A stretch of DNA of 14,319 bases from Baffinella frigidus. Lineage: Eukaryota; Cryptophyceae; Cryptomonadales; Baffinellaceae. Under the pieces are notes generated by a model. It saw nothing but the letters and a program-made list of their open reading frames with translations. It was not told the DNA's origin and did not search any database. A program made the position numbers and the translations under genes. This document shows, piece by piece, positions 1 to 7,168 of the stretch (positions within the stretch are counted from its first letter, which is position 1; each line of letters starts with the position of its first letter). The stretch is taken from contig MU646522.1 of assembly GCA_026770585.1 (NCBI GenBank), positions 67,009-81,327 on the forward strand, written 5' to 3'.

Positions 1-74
1 AGGAGCAAACCCCGGGATAAGCTGCTTCGGACTGCTAGTGGTAGCTTCCGAGGGGGCGAAACCTACAGGGTTAT

Positions 75-173
75 TCGAAAGTAAGGACACGCACCGCGCC
101 CCTGGGGTGGTCCTGTTTTCCTTCGCGCAGCCTACAGCATGACCCCTAGGGCGGTGCGTGTGCTTTATTTCGA
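75..173. mobile_element. MITE-like foldback element, family A copy 1
   Basis: A 99-bp segment has terminal inverted repeats of about 23 bp. The left end reads TCGAAAGTAAGGACACGCAC and the reverse complement of the right end reads TCGAAATAAAGCACACGCAC, both continuing into CGC. The interior is rich in CCTAGG/CCCC and has no ORF of note. A second copy lies at 5207-5293. No clear target-site duplication was seen. Non-autonomous transposon status is inferred from structure and copy number. Confidence 0.6.
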
Positions 174-186
174 GAAGTCCCTGTAG

Positions 187-250
187 CTCTGTCTCAGTCT
201 GGTTTGGTCTCACCAATCTGGTGAGACGGGGCTCTTTTTCTCCCCAAAGA
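187..250 (+). repeat. Hairpin module, family D copy 1
   Basis: Dispersed module sharing CTGTCTCAGTCT, a hairpin, then GGGGCTCTTT with copies at 5457-5535 (+) and about 9570-9630 (-). Here the stem is GTCTCACCA (207-215), loop ATC, TGGTGAGAC (219-227). One frame reads FGLTNLVRRGSF, close to the other copies. The function is unknown. Confidence 0.6.
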
Positions 251-360
251 AGAGAAGGATCTGTACCACGAACCATCTGGGGACAAGCCCCACGTAGGAG
301 TAGTCTGAGTGACTTTACACAAGTCACGCACCCTATCGGGCCAGCCCGAGGACAAGCAGG

Positions 361-431
361 GCTTTCCTGCAGGATAAGTTCCAGTGTCCGCCTATGATGG
401 GAGTTCGAAGAACCTCAAGGACCTAAAAACT
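361..431 (-). repeat. Dispersed repeat family C, inverted copy
   Basis: The reverse complement reads AGGTCCTTGAGGTTCTTCGA, then ACTCCCATCATAGGCGGACA and CTGGAACTTATCCTGCAG. The same unit occurs directly oriented at 1305, 1436, 1849 and 5296. This is the only inverted copy seen. Confidence 0.7.
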
Positions 432-861
432 TCTGAAGCCGTTTCCGCTCTCCTCAGGCCACTCTTACATTGGGCTTGTCCCAGAAGGAGGAGATAGAGA
501 GGCGTTTATATAACCCTTAAGTGACGAGTAGACACATACACCTTAAGGTAGGGCCCTAGGACCTGCCTAGGACGAGTTAGGGTGAATATTCGCCCGTCCG
601 CCACTTAAGGGATACTACCAACACGGACCACGCCAGGCCGCAAGTGGCAATTTCAGAACGCGACCTTCGTTTCGTGGTACTAAATGAGCGTGCGCTTTGC
701 GGCGAATCGAAGCTCCTCGTCCTTTTCACGTACGGGCTTTTACAGATAACCGAAAACCAAGACTTGTATCTGAACTTGTGACCTGGCGCACCACTCGAGG
801 CTAGAAAAGGGACTATGCCTTAAATGTCGTTGTTGATTTTGTAGCACGCACCTCCGGGTTT
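432..861. other. Gene-free stretch with a weak foldback element
   Basis: No convincing coding region. At 514-523 CCCTTAAGTG is matched by its exact reverse complement at 602-611. The roughly 100-bp interval between them carries GGGCCCTAGG and CCTAGGACG, resembling the interior of families A and B, so it may be a further diverged foldback element. At 649-690 a minus-strand piece containing GTACCACGAAACGAAGG resembles motif copies near 8090 and 8430. Confidence 0.35.
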
Positions 862-899
862 GGTCACGTTCCTCCCGGATATCCGGGAGGGACGTGACC
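862..899. repeat. Near-perfect 38-bp palindrome
   Basis: GGTCACGTTCCTCCCGGAT (862-880) is followed with no spacer by ATCCGGGAGGGACGTGACC (881-899). The halves are reverse complements except for one position, which would be a G-U pair in RNA. No gene adjoins it. Confidence 0.85.
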
Positions 900-1304
900 C
901 AACGCGGCGATGTGTGTGAAAAATATGCACCACTTGTAAAGGAACCTCGGGTTTGAAATAATCCCTTTTCTGGCCTCGATTGGTCTGAGGGCCTCGAGTG
1001 GTGGTTTGAGGAAAAGTGGGGTTTAATAAATTGTTAACAACGACCGCGACGAGCAAGAAGAGGCGAGCTCCAAAAAGCGAGCTCCACACGATTTAGAGGT
1101 CTTGGGTGCTTTGGTGCTTTGTATTACACTCACATCGAAGGCCACGCCCACCTCACTCTTGAGGAGATGGGAACAATCTACGGATGTGCCCCTCGACCCA
1201 ACCTATGCAGGCCCGGCCGAGCCCCTTTCGCCCCCCCCCCCCCGAAGCACCAAAAACCAGGTATTTAGCCTTTCCTTGAGTCCTGGTCCAGTGTCTTTTT
1301 TACT
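900..1304. other. Stretch without recognisable gene
   Basis: No coding pattern, known repeat or RNA gene was recognised. There is a C-run near 1230-1242 and a short direct repeat GCGAGCTCCA around 1065-1085. Small ORFs here have no recognisable features. Confidence 0.5.
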
Positions 1305-1560
1305 AGGTCCTTGAGGTTTTTCGAGCTCCCAACATAGGCTGACACTGGAACTTATCTTCAAAAAAGCCATGCTTCCTTTCGGATCACATTAGCCCCCCCC
1401 GTGGAGAGGATCGTAGAAGAAACCGTTGGCCCTTTAGGTCCTTGAGATTATTTCACTCCCACCATAGGCGGACACTGGAACTTATCCTGCAGCTTCCTTT
1501 CGGATCACATGAGGCCCCCCGGTGCAGAAGGATCGCGGCAGAAACCGGCTAAAGGGTATC
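1305..1560 (+). repeat. Family C, two tandem units of about 131 bp
   Basis: Units start at about 1305 and 1436. Both carry AGGTCCTTGAG, a TCCCA.CATAGG block, GACACTGGAACTTATC, then CTTCCTTTCGGATCACAT and GG.AGAAACCG. They differ by substitutions and short indels. This is an old tandem duplication of the unit also seen at 361, 1849 and 5296. Confidence 0.7.
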
Positions 1561-1603
1561 CTCATCAGGCATGTGACAGCGTTCCACGACGGATTCTGAA
1601 CAC

Positions 1604-1760
1604 ACTTTGGGTCCTTTTTTTTAATTTCGCCCCACATAGCCCAACGACACGCCCTTCCGTAGAAAGGACTGCAGAGAAAGCATTTTTGCTTTCGGGCCGC
1701 GTTTAGCTCCCCAGTGCAGAGGCTCGTGAAGAGGGGATAAAGGGTTGGTTCTTTTGGGGT
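1604..1760 (+). repeat. Dispersed repeat E copy 1
   Basis: About 155 bp shared with 1963-2120. Common blocks include CCAACGACACGCC, TTCCGTAGAA, CAGAGAAAGCATTTTTGCTT and GTGCAGAGGCTCGTGAAGAG. It begins with an AGGTCC-like block as family C does, so E and C may be diverged relatives. The minus strand of both copies reads LYPLFTSLCTGE and RKQKCFLC in one frame, but the frames break further on, so coding is not established. Confidence 0.65.
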
Positions 1761-1848
1761 GGGTGAAGATATACATACCAATTGGTTACCATGCTCGCGC
1801 ACTCACCACACACCAGGTCCTTCAGGCAGGACAAAACACACTTATTTA

Positions 1849-1962
1849 GGTCCTTTAGGTCCTTTAGGTTCTTCGAGCTCCCCACATAGGCGGACACTGG
1901 AACTTATCTGCAGAAAAGCCATGCTTCCTTTCGGATCACATCAGGACCCCCGGTGCCCTTTA
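1849..1962 (+). repeat. Dispersed repeat family C, direct copy
   Basis: Contains the family C core: AGGTCCTTTAGGTTCTTCGA, GCTCCCCACATAGGCGGACA, CTGGAACTTATCTGCAGAAA and CTTCCTTTCGGATCACAT. It is preceded by a short AGGTCCTTT triplication at 1848-1869 and leads straight into repeat E copy 2. Confidence 0.7.
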
Positions 1963-2120
1963 GGTCCTTCAGGTTTTAATTTCTCCCAACATATGCCAAC
2001 GACACGCCGTTCCGTAGAAGGGATCTGCAGAGAAAGCATTTTTGCTTTCGGATCGCGTTTCGCTCTCCAGTGCAGAGGCTCGTGAAGAGGGGATACAGGG
2101 TGAGTTCTTTGTGGGGTGTT
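1963..2120 (+). repeat. Dispersed repeat E copy 2
   Basis: Second copy of the unit at 1604-1760, with the same blocks and several substitutions and short indels. Just beyond it, at about 2118-2150 on the minus strand, a frame reads LFGLTQ, recalling the FGLTN frame of family D, but the right stem arm is absent there. Confidence 0.65.
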
Positions 2121-2561
2121 TGAGTTAGACCAAAAAGGCACAGTCTCGCACACACACCGAACCCCAAGTCAGCCTTTAAGAGGCTCATGGCGAGTCCTCG
2201 AACGAGTCGCTTTACACCATCTCAAAAGTTGCCAACTCGAAAGAAAGTTGACCGAGTGACGGGGATTTCCGGATTTTGACCAACAACTTTGCCGGGGCGA
2301 AAATCGAACATGGCCGGGATCGAGGTGCCTCCCTTCCTTCTCGCATCAGCTGGTTGCTCCGGCACGGTCCGTCCGATCTCAACTCCCTGCACACCCACTC
2401 CAGGAGGGGTTGACGCCAGACGATGAGCAGGAAGCCGGAACCCACGGGTGAAACCCCACTAGCCCGCACCCTCACAGCCGCCACTCGATACACGGCAACT
2501 GAAATGCGGCGAGGGTCGCAGGGACACCCTTCCGTTCGAAACTCCGGAAGAGCTGCTGGAA
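2121..2561. other. Upstream flank of the MYND gene
   Basis: No separate gene is recognised. The reading frame of the MYND gene is open back to a TAG at 2460-2462, so a more 5' start or an upstream exon is possible. No promoter motif is recognised. AAAGTTG-type blocks appear here in both orientations (near 2225, 2243 and 2278). Confidence 0.4.
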
Positions 2562-4530
2562 ATGGAGGCGGGTGATCCTGCGGGGTTGCGGCAGCGAATC
2601 AAGCAAGCTCTCGACCATTTCCACGAAACTGGACGTCTCCATCCTTCCGACCTTCAGCTCCCCATCATGCGAGGCTCTCCTCCGACGTACATGTGGTCCG
2701 TCCCGGGGTATGACACGGGCGGTGCGTACGACCCGGAGAAGCTGGGCGTCGCATGCATCGTCGTTCCGCCAGCATCGGGGACCGGTTTCAACACGCTGGG
2801 AGACTGGAATCTCGTTCCGGTCCCGACCCCATCCCTCCCTTCCTGACCCATCATCTGCCCTCCATCATCTGCATCTAGGGGAAGAAGTCTTGGTTTGTGC
2901 CTGAGTTCCCTTGCGACCCGGGCAGGACGGCGAGCCGTCAAAGGCCAAGTGTGTTCCTCCTGGTCTCGTCGCTGTTGGAATGTCGGTCCGGACGCACCCG
3001 GGCAAGAGCCCCCCCCAGCTGGCTGGACGGTACTACAAGTTTATGCTGGAGAAGCCGCCCGTCGATTTCCTCGTCAGCAGCAACCGTGAGCCCTTCGTGT
3101 TGATGCACATGCCGAAGCGGGGGGGGCAGACCCGAGTTGTCGTCCCGGAGCTCACCACGGCAGTGGACGCCGCTGCCCACACTCCTGCAGACGCGCCCCC
3201 ACCGGGAACCCTCCCTCCCGGCTCCGAGACCAACCCGGAGCGTCCCGAGTCGCCCGACGACGTCGCGGGATCCTTCGCGAGCCTCGACCTCGCTTCGGTC
3301 AACAATTCCGCGCCCTTGGAAGCAACTACATCGGCGGCGACGGCGGCGCCCAAGGACAAATGCTCGCACTGCGGGAAGCAGCGCGCGACGCTCAAGCGCT
3401 GCTCGCGCTGCAAGCAAACCTGGTACTGCGGCGCTGCGTGCCAGAACGCAGCGTGGAAGGGGCACAGGAAGACGTGCGTGACGCTGGAGGATGTGTTTAA
3501 GAAGGTGAAGGCGGCAAGCCTTGCTGATGATTGGCGGGAGGTGCTCAAGTGGGAGGGGCGCATGGAGGAGCTGATGGAGGGGCATGATGATGCCACATCC
3601 TGCTCTAACATCCTTGGAACATTTGCTCAAGCGCACACGATGGGGCTGATATTAATGGGGAACACAGACCATTCGCTCTCGGCCGTTTCACTTCAGGAAA
3701 GGCACGTCGAAGTCCTGGGCAGGATGCAGCGTTTCCGGGACCAGGGCCAGGCCCTGTGCAACATCGCCGGAAACCTCCTCTTTCTCTCCAAGATGCAGGA
3801 GGCGGGGGGGTACTACAGACGGGCACGGAAGCTCGGAGAAGCACACGGCTTTTTCTCGGTAGAATGCGAATCGTGCCTTGGTCTCGGCAAGATGGCGATG
3901 GCGGAGGGACGCGACGAGGAGGGGGTGGAGCTGCTGCGAAACGCGATGGCAGCGGCTCCGCTGATTGAGGCGGAGAACACCGCACTGGAACTTAATGTCT
4001 TTCACGCTTTCACCGACGCGCTCTGCACGACCCACGCAATCGACGAGGTGGAGCCGCTTGTTGCGCGCTATCGAGAGGTGGCCACGGCGGAGTCTGACAA
4101 GAGGGGACGCTTGTCCTACACGGAAATTCACAGCCTCTACGTCAGTGCGCGACTTCACAAGGTCCTGCGCACCTGCACCCCGTGTTGAGAACCTCTTCAC
4201 ACTGCTCTGCCCTTGCATTTCACCAAGGCCGATCTTTACAGGTTCCACCAAACCCGGGTAAAAGACACATGCACTCATCTGACCTCCCGCGCTCTCCAGG
4301 CACGCGGGAGGCCTCAAGAGGCCGCGGGAGAGGTGCGGGCTCTACTTGACCTCATGCGCGAGAACCAGACAGCGGTCCAAGACATCCCCGGTGCTTGCAG
4401 AGGATTGTTGTGTAACGTCTTCAACGACCTCAAGATTCTCGATCCGGAGCGTGGGCAGGAGGAGCTCGGGCAGGAGGAGCTCATCAAGTTGATGGCAGCC
4501 GAGATGGCCAAAGTGGTGAGGCCAAACTGA
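2562..4530 (+). CDS. MYND zinc-finger protein with TPR-like helical repeats (3 exons)
   Basis: Model: exons 2562-2819, 2926-4161 and 4300-4530, giving 574 aa with every junction in phase 0. Residues 232-270 form a canonical MYND zinc finger, C-x2-C-x9-C-x2-C-x5-C-x3-C-x7-H-x3-C, containing CSHCGKQ, CSRCKQTWYC and the final H266/C270. MYND fingers bind zinc and usually proline-rich protein partners. The following roughly 300 residues are helical with TPR-like pairs, such as ALCNIAGNLLFLSKMQEAGG, GLGKMAMAEGRDEEGVELL and ARGRPQEAAGEVRALLDL. Residues 1-145 hold an unfamiliar globular region (YMWSVPGYDTGGAYDPEKLG; GRYYKFMLEKPPVDFLV). About 145-230 is a Pro/Ala/Thr-rich linker. There is no SET domain, signal peptide or membrane segment. 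The start at 2562 has purines at -3 and +4. It resembles MYND-TPR families that are often multicopy in algae; the partner and pathway are unknown. Confidence 0.85.
2820..2925 (+). other. Intron 1 of the MYND gene (predicted)
   Basis: 106-nt interval opening GTCCCGACCCC and ending CGACCCGGGCAG. It joins two phase-0 exons and removes a TGA at 2844-2846 in exon-1 frame and a TGA at 2902-2904 in exon-2 frame. An alternative acceptor after 2905 would change the junction. The donor is GTCC, like several other donors in this window. Confidence 0.6.
4162..4299 (+). other. Intron 2 of the MYND gene (predicted)
   Basis: 138-nt interval beginning GTCCTGCGCACC after CAC AAG and ending in a pyrimidine-rich CTCCCGCGCTCTCCAG. 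Both flanks are phase 0. Without splicing the frame stops at 4186-4188. With splicing, helix-forming residues SARLHK continue into ARGRPQEAAGEV, completing a TPR-like pair. Confidence 0.7.
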
Positions 4531-4588
4531 TGAGCGAAATCGCCAAACTCAGCCAGGACCCTGTTGCAATAGGGGCTCGGGGGCGTGA

Positions 4589-4634
4589 GGGGCAATGGCT
4601 CCAATAAGCTGTGGACTATTGGAGTCAATGCCCC
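4589..4634 (+). other. Stem-loop downstream of the MYND stop codon
   Basis: Arms GGGGCAATGGCTCCAATA (4589-4606) and TATTGGAGTCAATGCCCC (4617-4634) pair at 16 of 18 positions with a 10-nt loop. It starts 58 nt after the stop, so it may be a 3'-UTR structure or a tiny foldback element. No AATAAA signal was seen nearby. Confidence 0.6.
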
Positions 4635-4666
4635 TACCACAGGGCGCTCATTTGGCGAATGGGGCA

Positions 4667-4687
4667 GGGGGGGGGGGGGGGGGGGGG
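4667..4687 (+). repeat. G21 homopolymer
   Basis: Uninterrupted run of 21 G. The exact length is prone to sequencing error. It could form a G-quadruplex on this strand. Confidence 0.95.
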
Positions 4688-4848
4688 AGACGGATGTGTG
4701 TCTCGTGGATTTTGTTGTGGTGTAGGCACGCGGGTTGGCTGGCAGGTTGGTGAGGAGTGCGTGGGATTGTTCGTGAGCATAATGAACCGTCACAGTACGA
4801 GCACGCATGCGGCGGGTTCAACCGGGCTGAGTTTTTGGCGTTTAGGTC
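4688..4848. other. Stretch without recognisable gene
   Basis: GT-rich sequence between the G run and the family B element. No coding pattern or repeat was recognised. It ends in TTTAGGTCC, which recalls the start of family C. Confidence 0.4.
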
Positions 4849-4970
4849 CTACGGGTTTACTTCGCTCAAAAGAAACTGCCCCCCCCATAGGGCCAGCATC
4901 GGCCCTAGGCATGGTCCCACTGTAGCGTCCTAGGAGGAGGCGGTTTTTTATGAGCGAGGTACCCCTGTAG
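4849..4970 (+). mobile_element. MITE-like foldback element, family B copy 1
   Basis: About 122 bp. The left end reads CTACGGGTTTACTTCGCTCA, then AAAGAAACTGCC. The reverse complement of the right end reads CTACAGGGGTACCTCGCTCA, then TAAAAAACCGCC, pairing at about 25 of 32 positions. The interior (GGCCCTAGGCA, ACTGTAGCGTCCTAGG) matches the reverse complement of copy 2 at 5089-5201, so the copies are in opposite orientation. Confidence 0.65.
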
Positions 4971-5035
4971 TCTTACAAAGACTTCACGGAAGGCAATGCA
5001 CGGTGGCCATGTTGGGTTCGACCCGTAATAAACGC
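4968..5035 (+). repeat. 68-bp dispersed repeat F copy 1
   Basis: Matches 6493-6560 at 59 of 68 positions with no gaps. It begins TAGTCTTACAAAGACTTCAC, whose AGTCTT-ACA-AAGACT forms a small hairpin. It contains GGTTCGACCCG at about 5015-5025, similar to a tRNA B box, but no convincing A box. A tRNA-derived SINE is possible but unproven. Confidence 0.7.
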
Positions 5036-5088
5036 ACTTGTTTTCTCCTTCAATGCCCTCGACACTCGCCTCCCACAGGCGTGCTACA

Positions 5089-5201
5089 CGGGTACCTCGC
5101 GCATAAGAAACCGACCCCCCCTAGGACCCTACAGTAGGCCTGTGCCTAGGGCCCTACGGTGGTCTTAGGGGGGGGGCAGTTTCTTTTGAGCGAGGTACCC
5201 C
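5089..5201 (-). mobile_element. MITE-like foldback element, family B copy 2
   Basis: Inverted ends CGGGTACCTCGCGCATAAGA (left) and GGGGTACCTCGCTCAAAAGA (reverse complement of right) continue into AAC.G/TGCC-CCCCCC and TAGGACC/TAAGACC, giving arms near 40 bp. The interior is homologous to copy 1 in reverse. It abuts family A copy 2. Confidence 0.7.
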
Positions 5202-5206
5202 AGTAC

Positions 5207-5293
5207 TCGAAATGAAGGGCACGCACCGCCTTAGGGGCCTAGTGGGGCTGGTCCCGGGAGCGTAGGGACCATCCTATAGGCGGTGCGTGTCCG
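5207..5293. mobile_element. MITE-like foldback element, family A copy 2
   Basis: The left end TCGAAATGAAGGGCACGCAC, then CGCC, matches family A copy 1. The right end has GGCGGTGCGTGTCC but lacks the terminal TTTCGA, being cut off where a family C copy starts. The interior contains GGTCCCGGGAGCG and GGGACCATCC. Confidence 0.6.
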
Positions 5294-5295
5294 TT

Positions 5296-5346
5296 AGGTC
5301 CTTTTGGTTCTTTCAACTCCCACCATAGGCGGACACCGGAACTTGT
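5296..5346 (+). repeat. Dispersed repeat family C, direct copy
   Basis: Reads AGGTCCTTTTGGTTCTTTCA, then ACTCCCACCATAGGCGGACA, CCGGAACTTG. It sits exactly at the truncated right end of family A copy 2, suggesting nested insertion. Confidence 0.7.
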
Positions 5347-5456
5347 TCGAGTCCTGAATTTCGAGTAGCCCTTCTATCACATCAATACACGTTGCTATCC
5401 TCTCAATAATTAGCGTTGTCCACTCCATCACTTCGCACCCCCCCCCGGAACCCTCT

Positions 5457-5535
5457 CTCTGTCTCAGTCTATTTGGTCTCACCAAATTGGTGAGACCGGG
5501 CTCTTTCCCGCTCCAAAGTTGACGGATTTGTACCG
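5457..5535 (+). repeat. Hairpin module, family D copy 2
   Basis: CTGTCTCAGTCTATTT leads into a perfect 11-bp stem, GGTCTCACCAA (5475-5485), one unpaired A, TTGGTGAGACC (5487-5497), then GGGCTCTTTCC. One frame reads SLFGLTKLVRPGSFP. The copy near 9586 keeps both the stem and this frame despite substitutions. Confidence 0.7.
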
Positions 5536-5616
5536 CAGACCCAGGACGTCAACTTCGGAACAGTCAGCCAAACCGACGGAGCCAGAGCTAGGAAACGGCA
5601 CTGTCGTTTCCTGGCG

Positions 5617-6226
5617 CTATTCTAGTTTCGACAGGCGGAAGCGCAGCGTCAGCGTGACCCCCCCCTGCAGATCAGCTGCGCCGCCCTCGAGAAGCTCCCT
5701 GTTTGGGGTTCAGGGTTGAGTACTTTAGGGTTTAGGGTTTGGGATTTGGGGGTTGGGATTGAGGGTTTGGGGCTTGGGGTTTGGGGTGTGAGGTTTGGGG
5801 TTTGGGGTTTGGGGTTTAGGGTTCAGGGGTTAGGGTTTAGGGTTTAAGGGTTCAAGGGTTCAAGGTCTATCGTTGAAGGTTTCGGGTTCAGGGTTTCGGG
5901 TTTCGGGTTTCGGGTTTCGGGTTCAGGGTGTGGGGTGTAAGGTTTAGTGTTTAGTGTTTAGTGTTTAGTGTTTAGTGTTTAGGGTTGAGGGTGCCGGACC
6001 GCGCGTCGAGGATGAGCGACGGGCGTTCTCGCGTCAAGCTCTTGGAGCCATTGACGCCATTTGAACTCTTTGAGCAATTGGTGCCGTTTGAGCCATTGGC
6101 GCTGCTGCCGCCTGCCCCCTTCCCCCCCTCCTTATCCCCGGATGGAAGTTCCCCGCACGAACACGTGACCTGTTCCCCCAACGTCTCTGGTATTAATACA
6201 CGTATTAATAAACGTAAATGGCTCAC
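5617..6226 (-). CDS. Partial two-exon gene, unknown product (C-terminal end)
   Basis: Product unrecognised. The terminal exon is 5617-5698. The preceding exon ends at 6000; its 5' limit is uncertain, but the frame is open from about 6226. The 301-nt intron between them has donor GCGCG/GTCCGG and acceptor CCCCAAACAG/GGAGC. The split codon CG/G restores Arg, giving RERPSLILDAR then ELLEGGAADLQGG, VTLTLRFRLSKLE and a stop at 5619-5617. Read-through into the intron would instead give a low-complexity telomere translation. The upstream exon carries ETLGEQVTCSCGELPSG, then an Asn/Ser/Gly-rich linker (ANGSNGTNCSKSSNGVNGSK). No domain is recognised. Upstream exons are not identified, so this may be a 3' gene fragment. 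Confidence 0.5.
5699..5999 (-). repeat. Telomere-like heptamer array occupying an intron
   Basis: G-rich on +, so C-rich in the inferred minus transcript. Successive blocks show different local variants: GGTTTGG/GTTTGGG near 5725-5815, TTTCGGG near 5880-5925, and five or six TTTAGTG units near 5943-5980. Donor and acceptor lie directly at the array edges, as described for the flanking exons. Confidence 0.75.
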
Positions 6227-6406
6227 CTACAAACCTGACACCCTACACCCCGAACACTTCTTTCTGAACCCCGGACCCTAGGGCATGGTCTCTGTGCGTG
6301 TGCACACACAGCGGCCGTGTCGGTATTAATGAATGTCGCGTGGGCGCTGGGGGGGCTTCCCCTCGGGCCTTGTCAGCGCGGGCTGATGGTTTTGGGCGGT
6401 CAGGTC
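6227..6406. other. Intergenic stretch, no gene recognised
   Basis: Contains TATTAATACACGTATTAATA, an AT-rich near-palindrome around 6190-6210, and a near-palindrome CTGTGCGTGTGCACACACAG at about 6291-6310. No coding pattern was seen. Confidence 0.4.
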
Positions 6407-6498
6407 CTAGTCTAGTCTAGTCTAGTCTAGTCTAGTCTAGTCTAGTCTAGTCTAGTCTAGTCTAGTCTAGTCTAGTCTAGTCTAGTCTAGTCTAGTCT
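6407..6498 (+). repeat. (TCTAG)n pentanucleotide microsatellite, about 18 units
   Basis: Seventeen uninterrupted TCTAG units at 6411-6495 with partial units on both sides. It runs directly into repeat F copy 2, whose own start is TAGTCT, so the array may have expanded from the repeat's 5' end. Copy 1 of F has no such array. Confidence 0.95.
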
Positions 6499-6560
6499 TA
6501 CAAGGCCTTCACGGGAGGGAATACATGGTAGCCATGTTGGGTCCGACCCGTAACAAACGC
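6493..6560 (+). repeat. 68-bp dispersed repeat F copy 2
   Basis: Ungapped 59/68 match to 4968-5035. GGTCCGACCCG replaces GGTTCGACCCG, and the 5' mini-hairpin is partly lost (AGGCCT in place of AAGACT). Confidence 0.7.
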
Positions 6561-6835
6561 TTCTGATAGCGTTGCCGCTCCCGAGCGAACACGCAACATT
6601 TTAAAAGTCGAGGGCTGGAATCTGGCCTCGGTTTTAGGTGAAAATCTTTAAAACTGCCGAGGTGTTCCTTCCCCGCTCGGCAGCGGTGGGGGCGTAATGC
6701 TCGGTATGGGGGGATGTGAGCACTAGCCTGGGACAGGCCTGGCCCGCCTCACTCCATCCGTGATAAATAAAAAATAAAATAAATAAATGCACAGACATCT
6801 ATTTATTTATTCAAATAAATAAATGATTAGATAAA
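6561..6835. other. Intergenic stretch with AT-rich 3' region of a minus-strand gene
   Basis: A small hairpin CTGCCGAG/CTCGGCAG lies at 6654-6683. From 6762 to 6835 the sequence is AAATAAAT/ATTTATTT-rich. On the minus strand this follows the stop at 6838-6836 and contains several AATAAA hexamers, consistent with a 3' UTR and polyadenylation region. Confidence 0.45.
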
Positions 6836-7168
6836 TCAACGGACCTCGATCATCTCGTCCGCGACCGCGTCCCACTTGAAGCCGGGGAGCGCCGCTAGAC
6901 ACACCTGGTTTAGGGTTCAGGGTTTGGGGTTTAGGATTTTGGTTTATGGTTTATGGTTTATGGTTAATGGTTTATGGTTTATGGTTTATTTTTTATTTTA
7001 TTTTATTTTTTGGTTTATTTTATTTTTTGGTTTATGGTGTTTTTTTTTTTTGGTTTATGGTTTGTGGAGGGTTCACACCAGAAGCGGACGCGAGCGGTCG
7101 GTCACGTCCAGGGTCGTGTCCCAGGTCTCTGTCTCCCCTTTTCCGCTCACGCTCGGTTCCCTCTGGAC
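6836..7168 (-). CDS. Partial gene, last two exons, unknown product
   Basis: Product unrecognised. The terminal exon 6836-6904 (69 nt) encodes VCLAALPGFKWDAVADEMIE, then VR and TGA. The upstream exon 7079-7168 is exactly 90 nt, phase 0 at both ends, bounded by acceptor CGTGGTCAG and donor GTGTGAACC, and encodes VQREPSVSGKGETETWDT, then TLDVTDRSRPLL. The 174-nt intron between them is a telomere-like array ending CCTAAACCAG. The GFKW.xVA.EM.E ending is faintly like C-termini of GT-B glycosyltransferases, which is too short to assign. An AT-rich 3' flank with AATAAA follows. Upstream exons were not found. Confidence 0.4.
6905..7078 (-). repeat. Telomere-like array (TTTATGG and T-rich variants) occupying an intron
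   Basis: On + it goes from TTTAGGGTTCAGGGTTTGGG to repeated GGTTTAT heptamers (about 6940-6990), then T-rich TTTTATTTTATTTTTTGG blocks. In the minus transcript it begins GTGTGAACCCTCC and ends CCCTAAACCAG. Confidence 0.7.

Noticed and set aside
820-1089. 89-codon minus ORF
   Set aside because: It spans the 38-bp palindrome, has no recognisable motif and no splice or repeat support.
2938-3636. Long minus ORFs opposite the MYND gene
   Set aside because: They lie antisense to a clear zinc-finger frame with strong GC3 and are shadows of it.
4213-4299. Start codon at or near 4213 for a separate small gene
   Set aside because: The same frame joins the MYND gene in phase 0 at 4300 and completes a TPR-like helix pair, so it is better explained as intron plus exon 3.
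5014-5025. tRNA gene at GGTTCGACCCG
   Set aside because: No acceptor stem, D arm or anticodon arm can be folded around it.
6836-6904. Assignment of VCLAALPGFKWDAVADEM to a glycosyltransferase C-terminus
   Set aside because: Only a faint resemblance over about 20 residues, which is too little to name the product.
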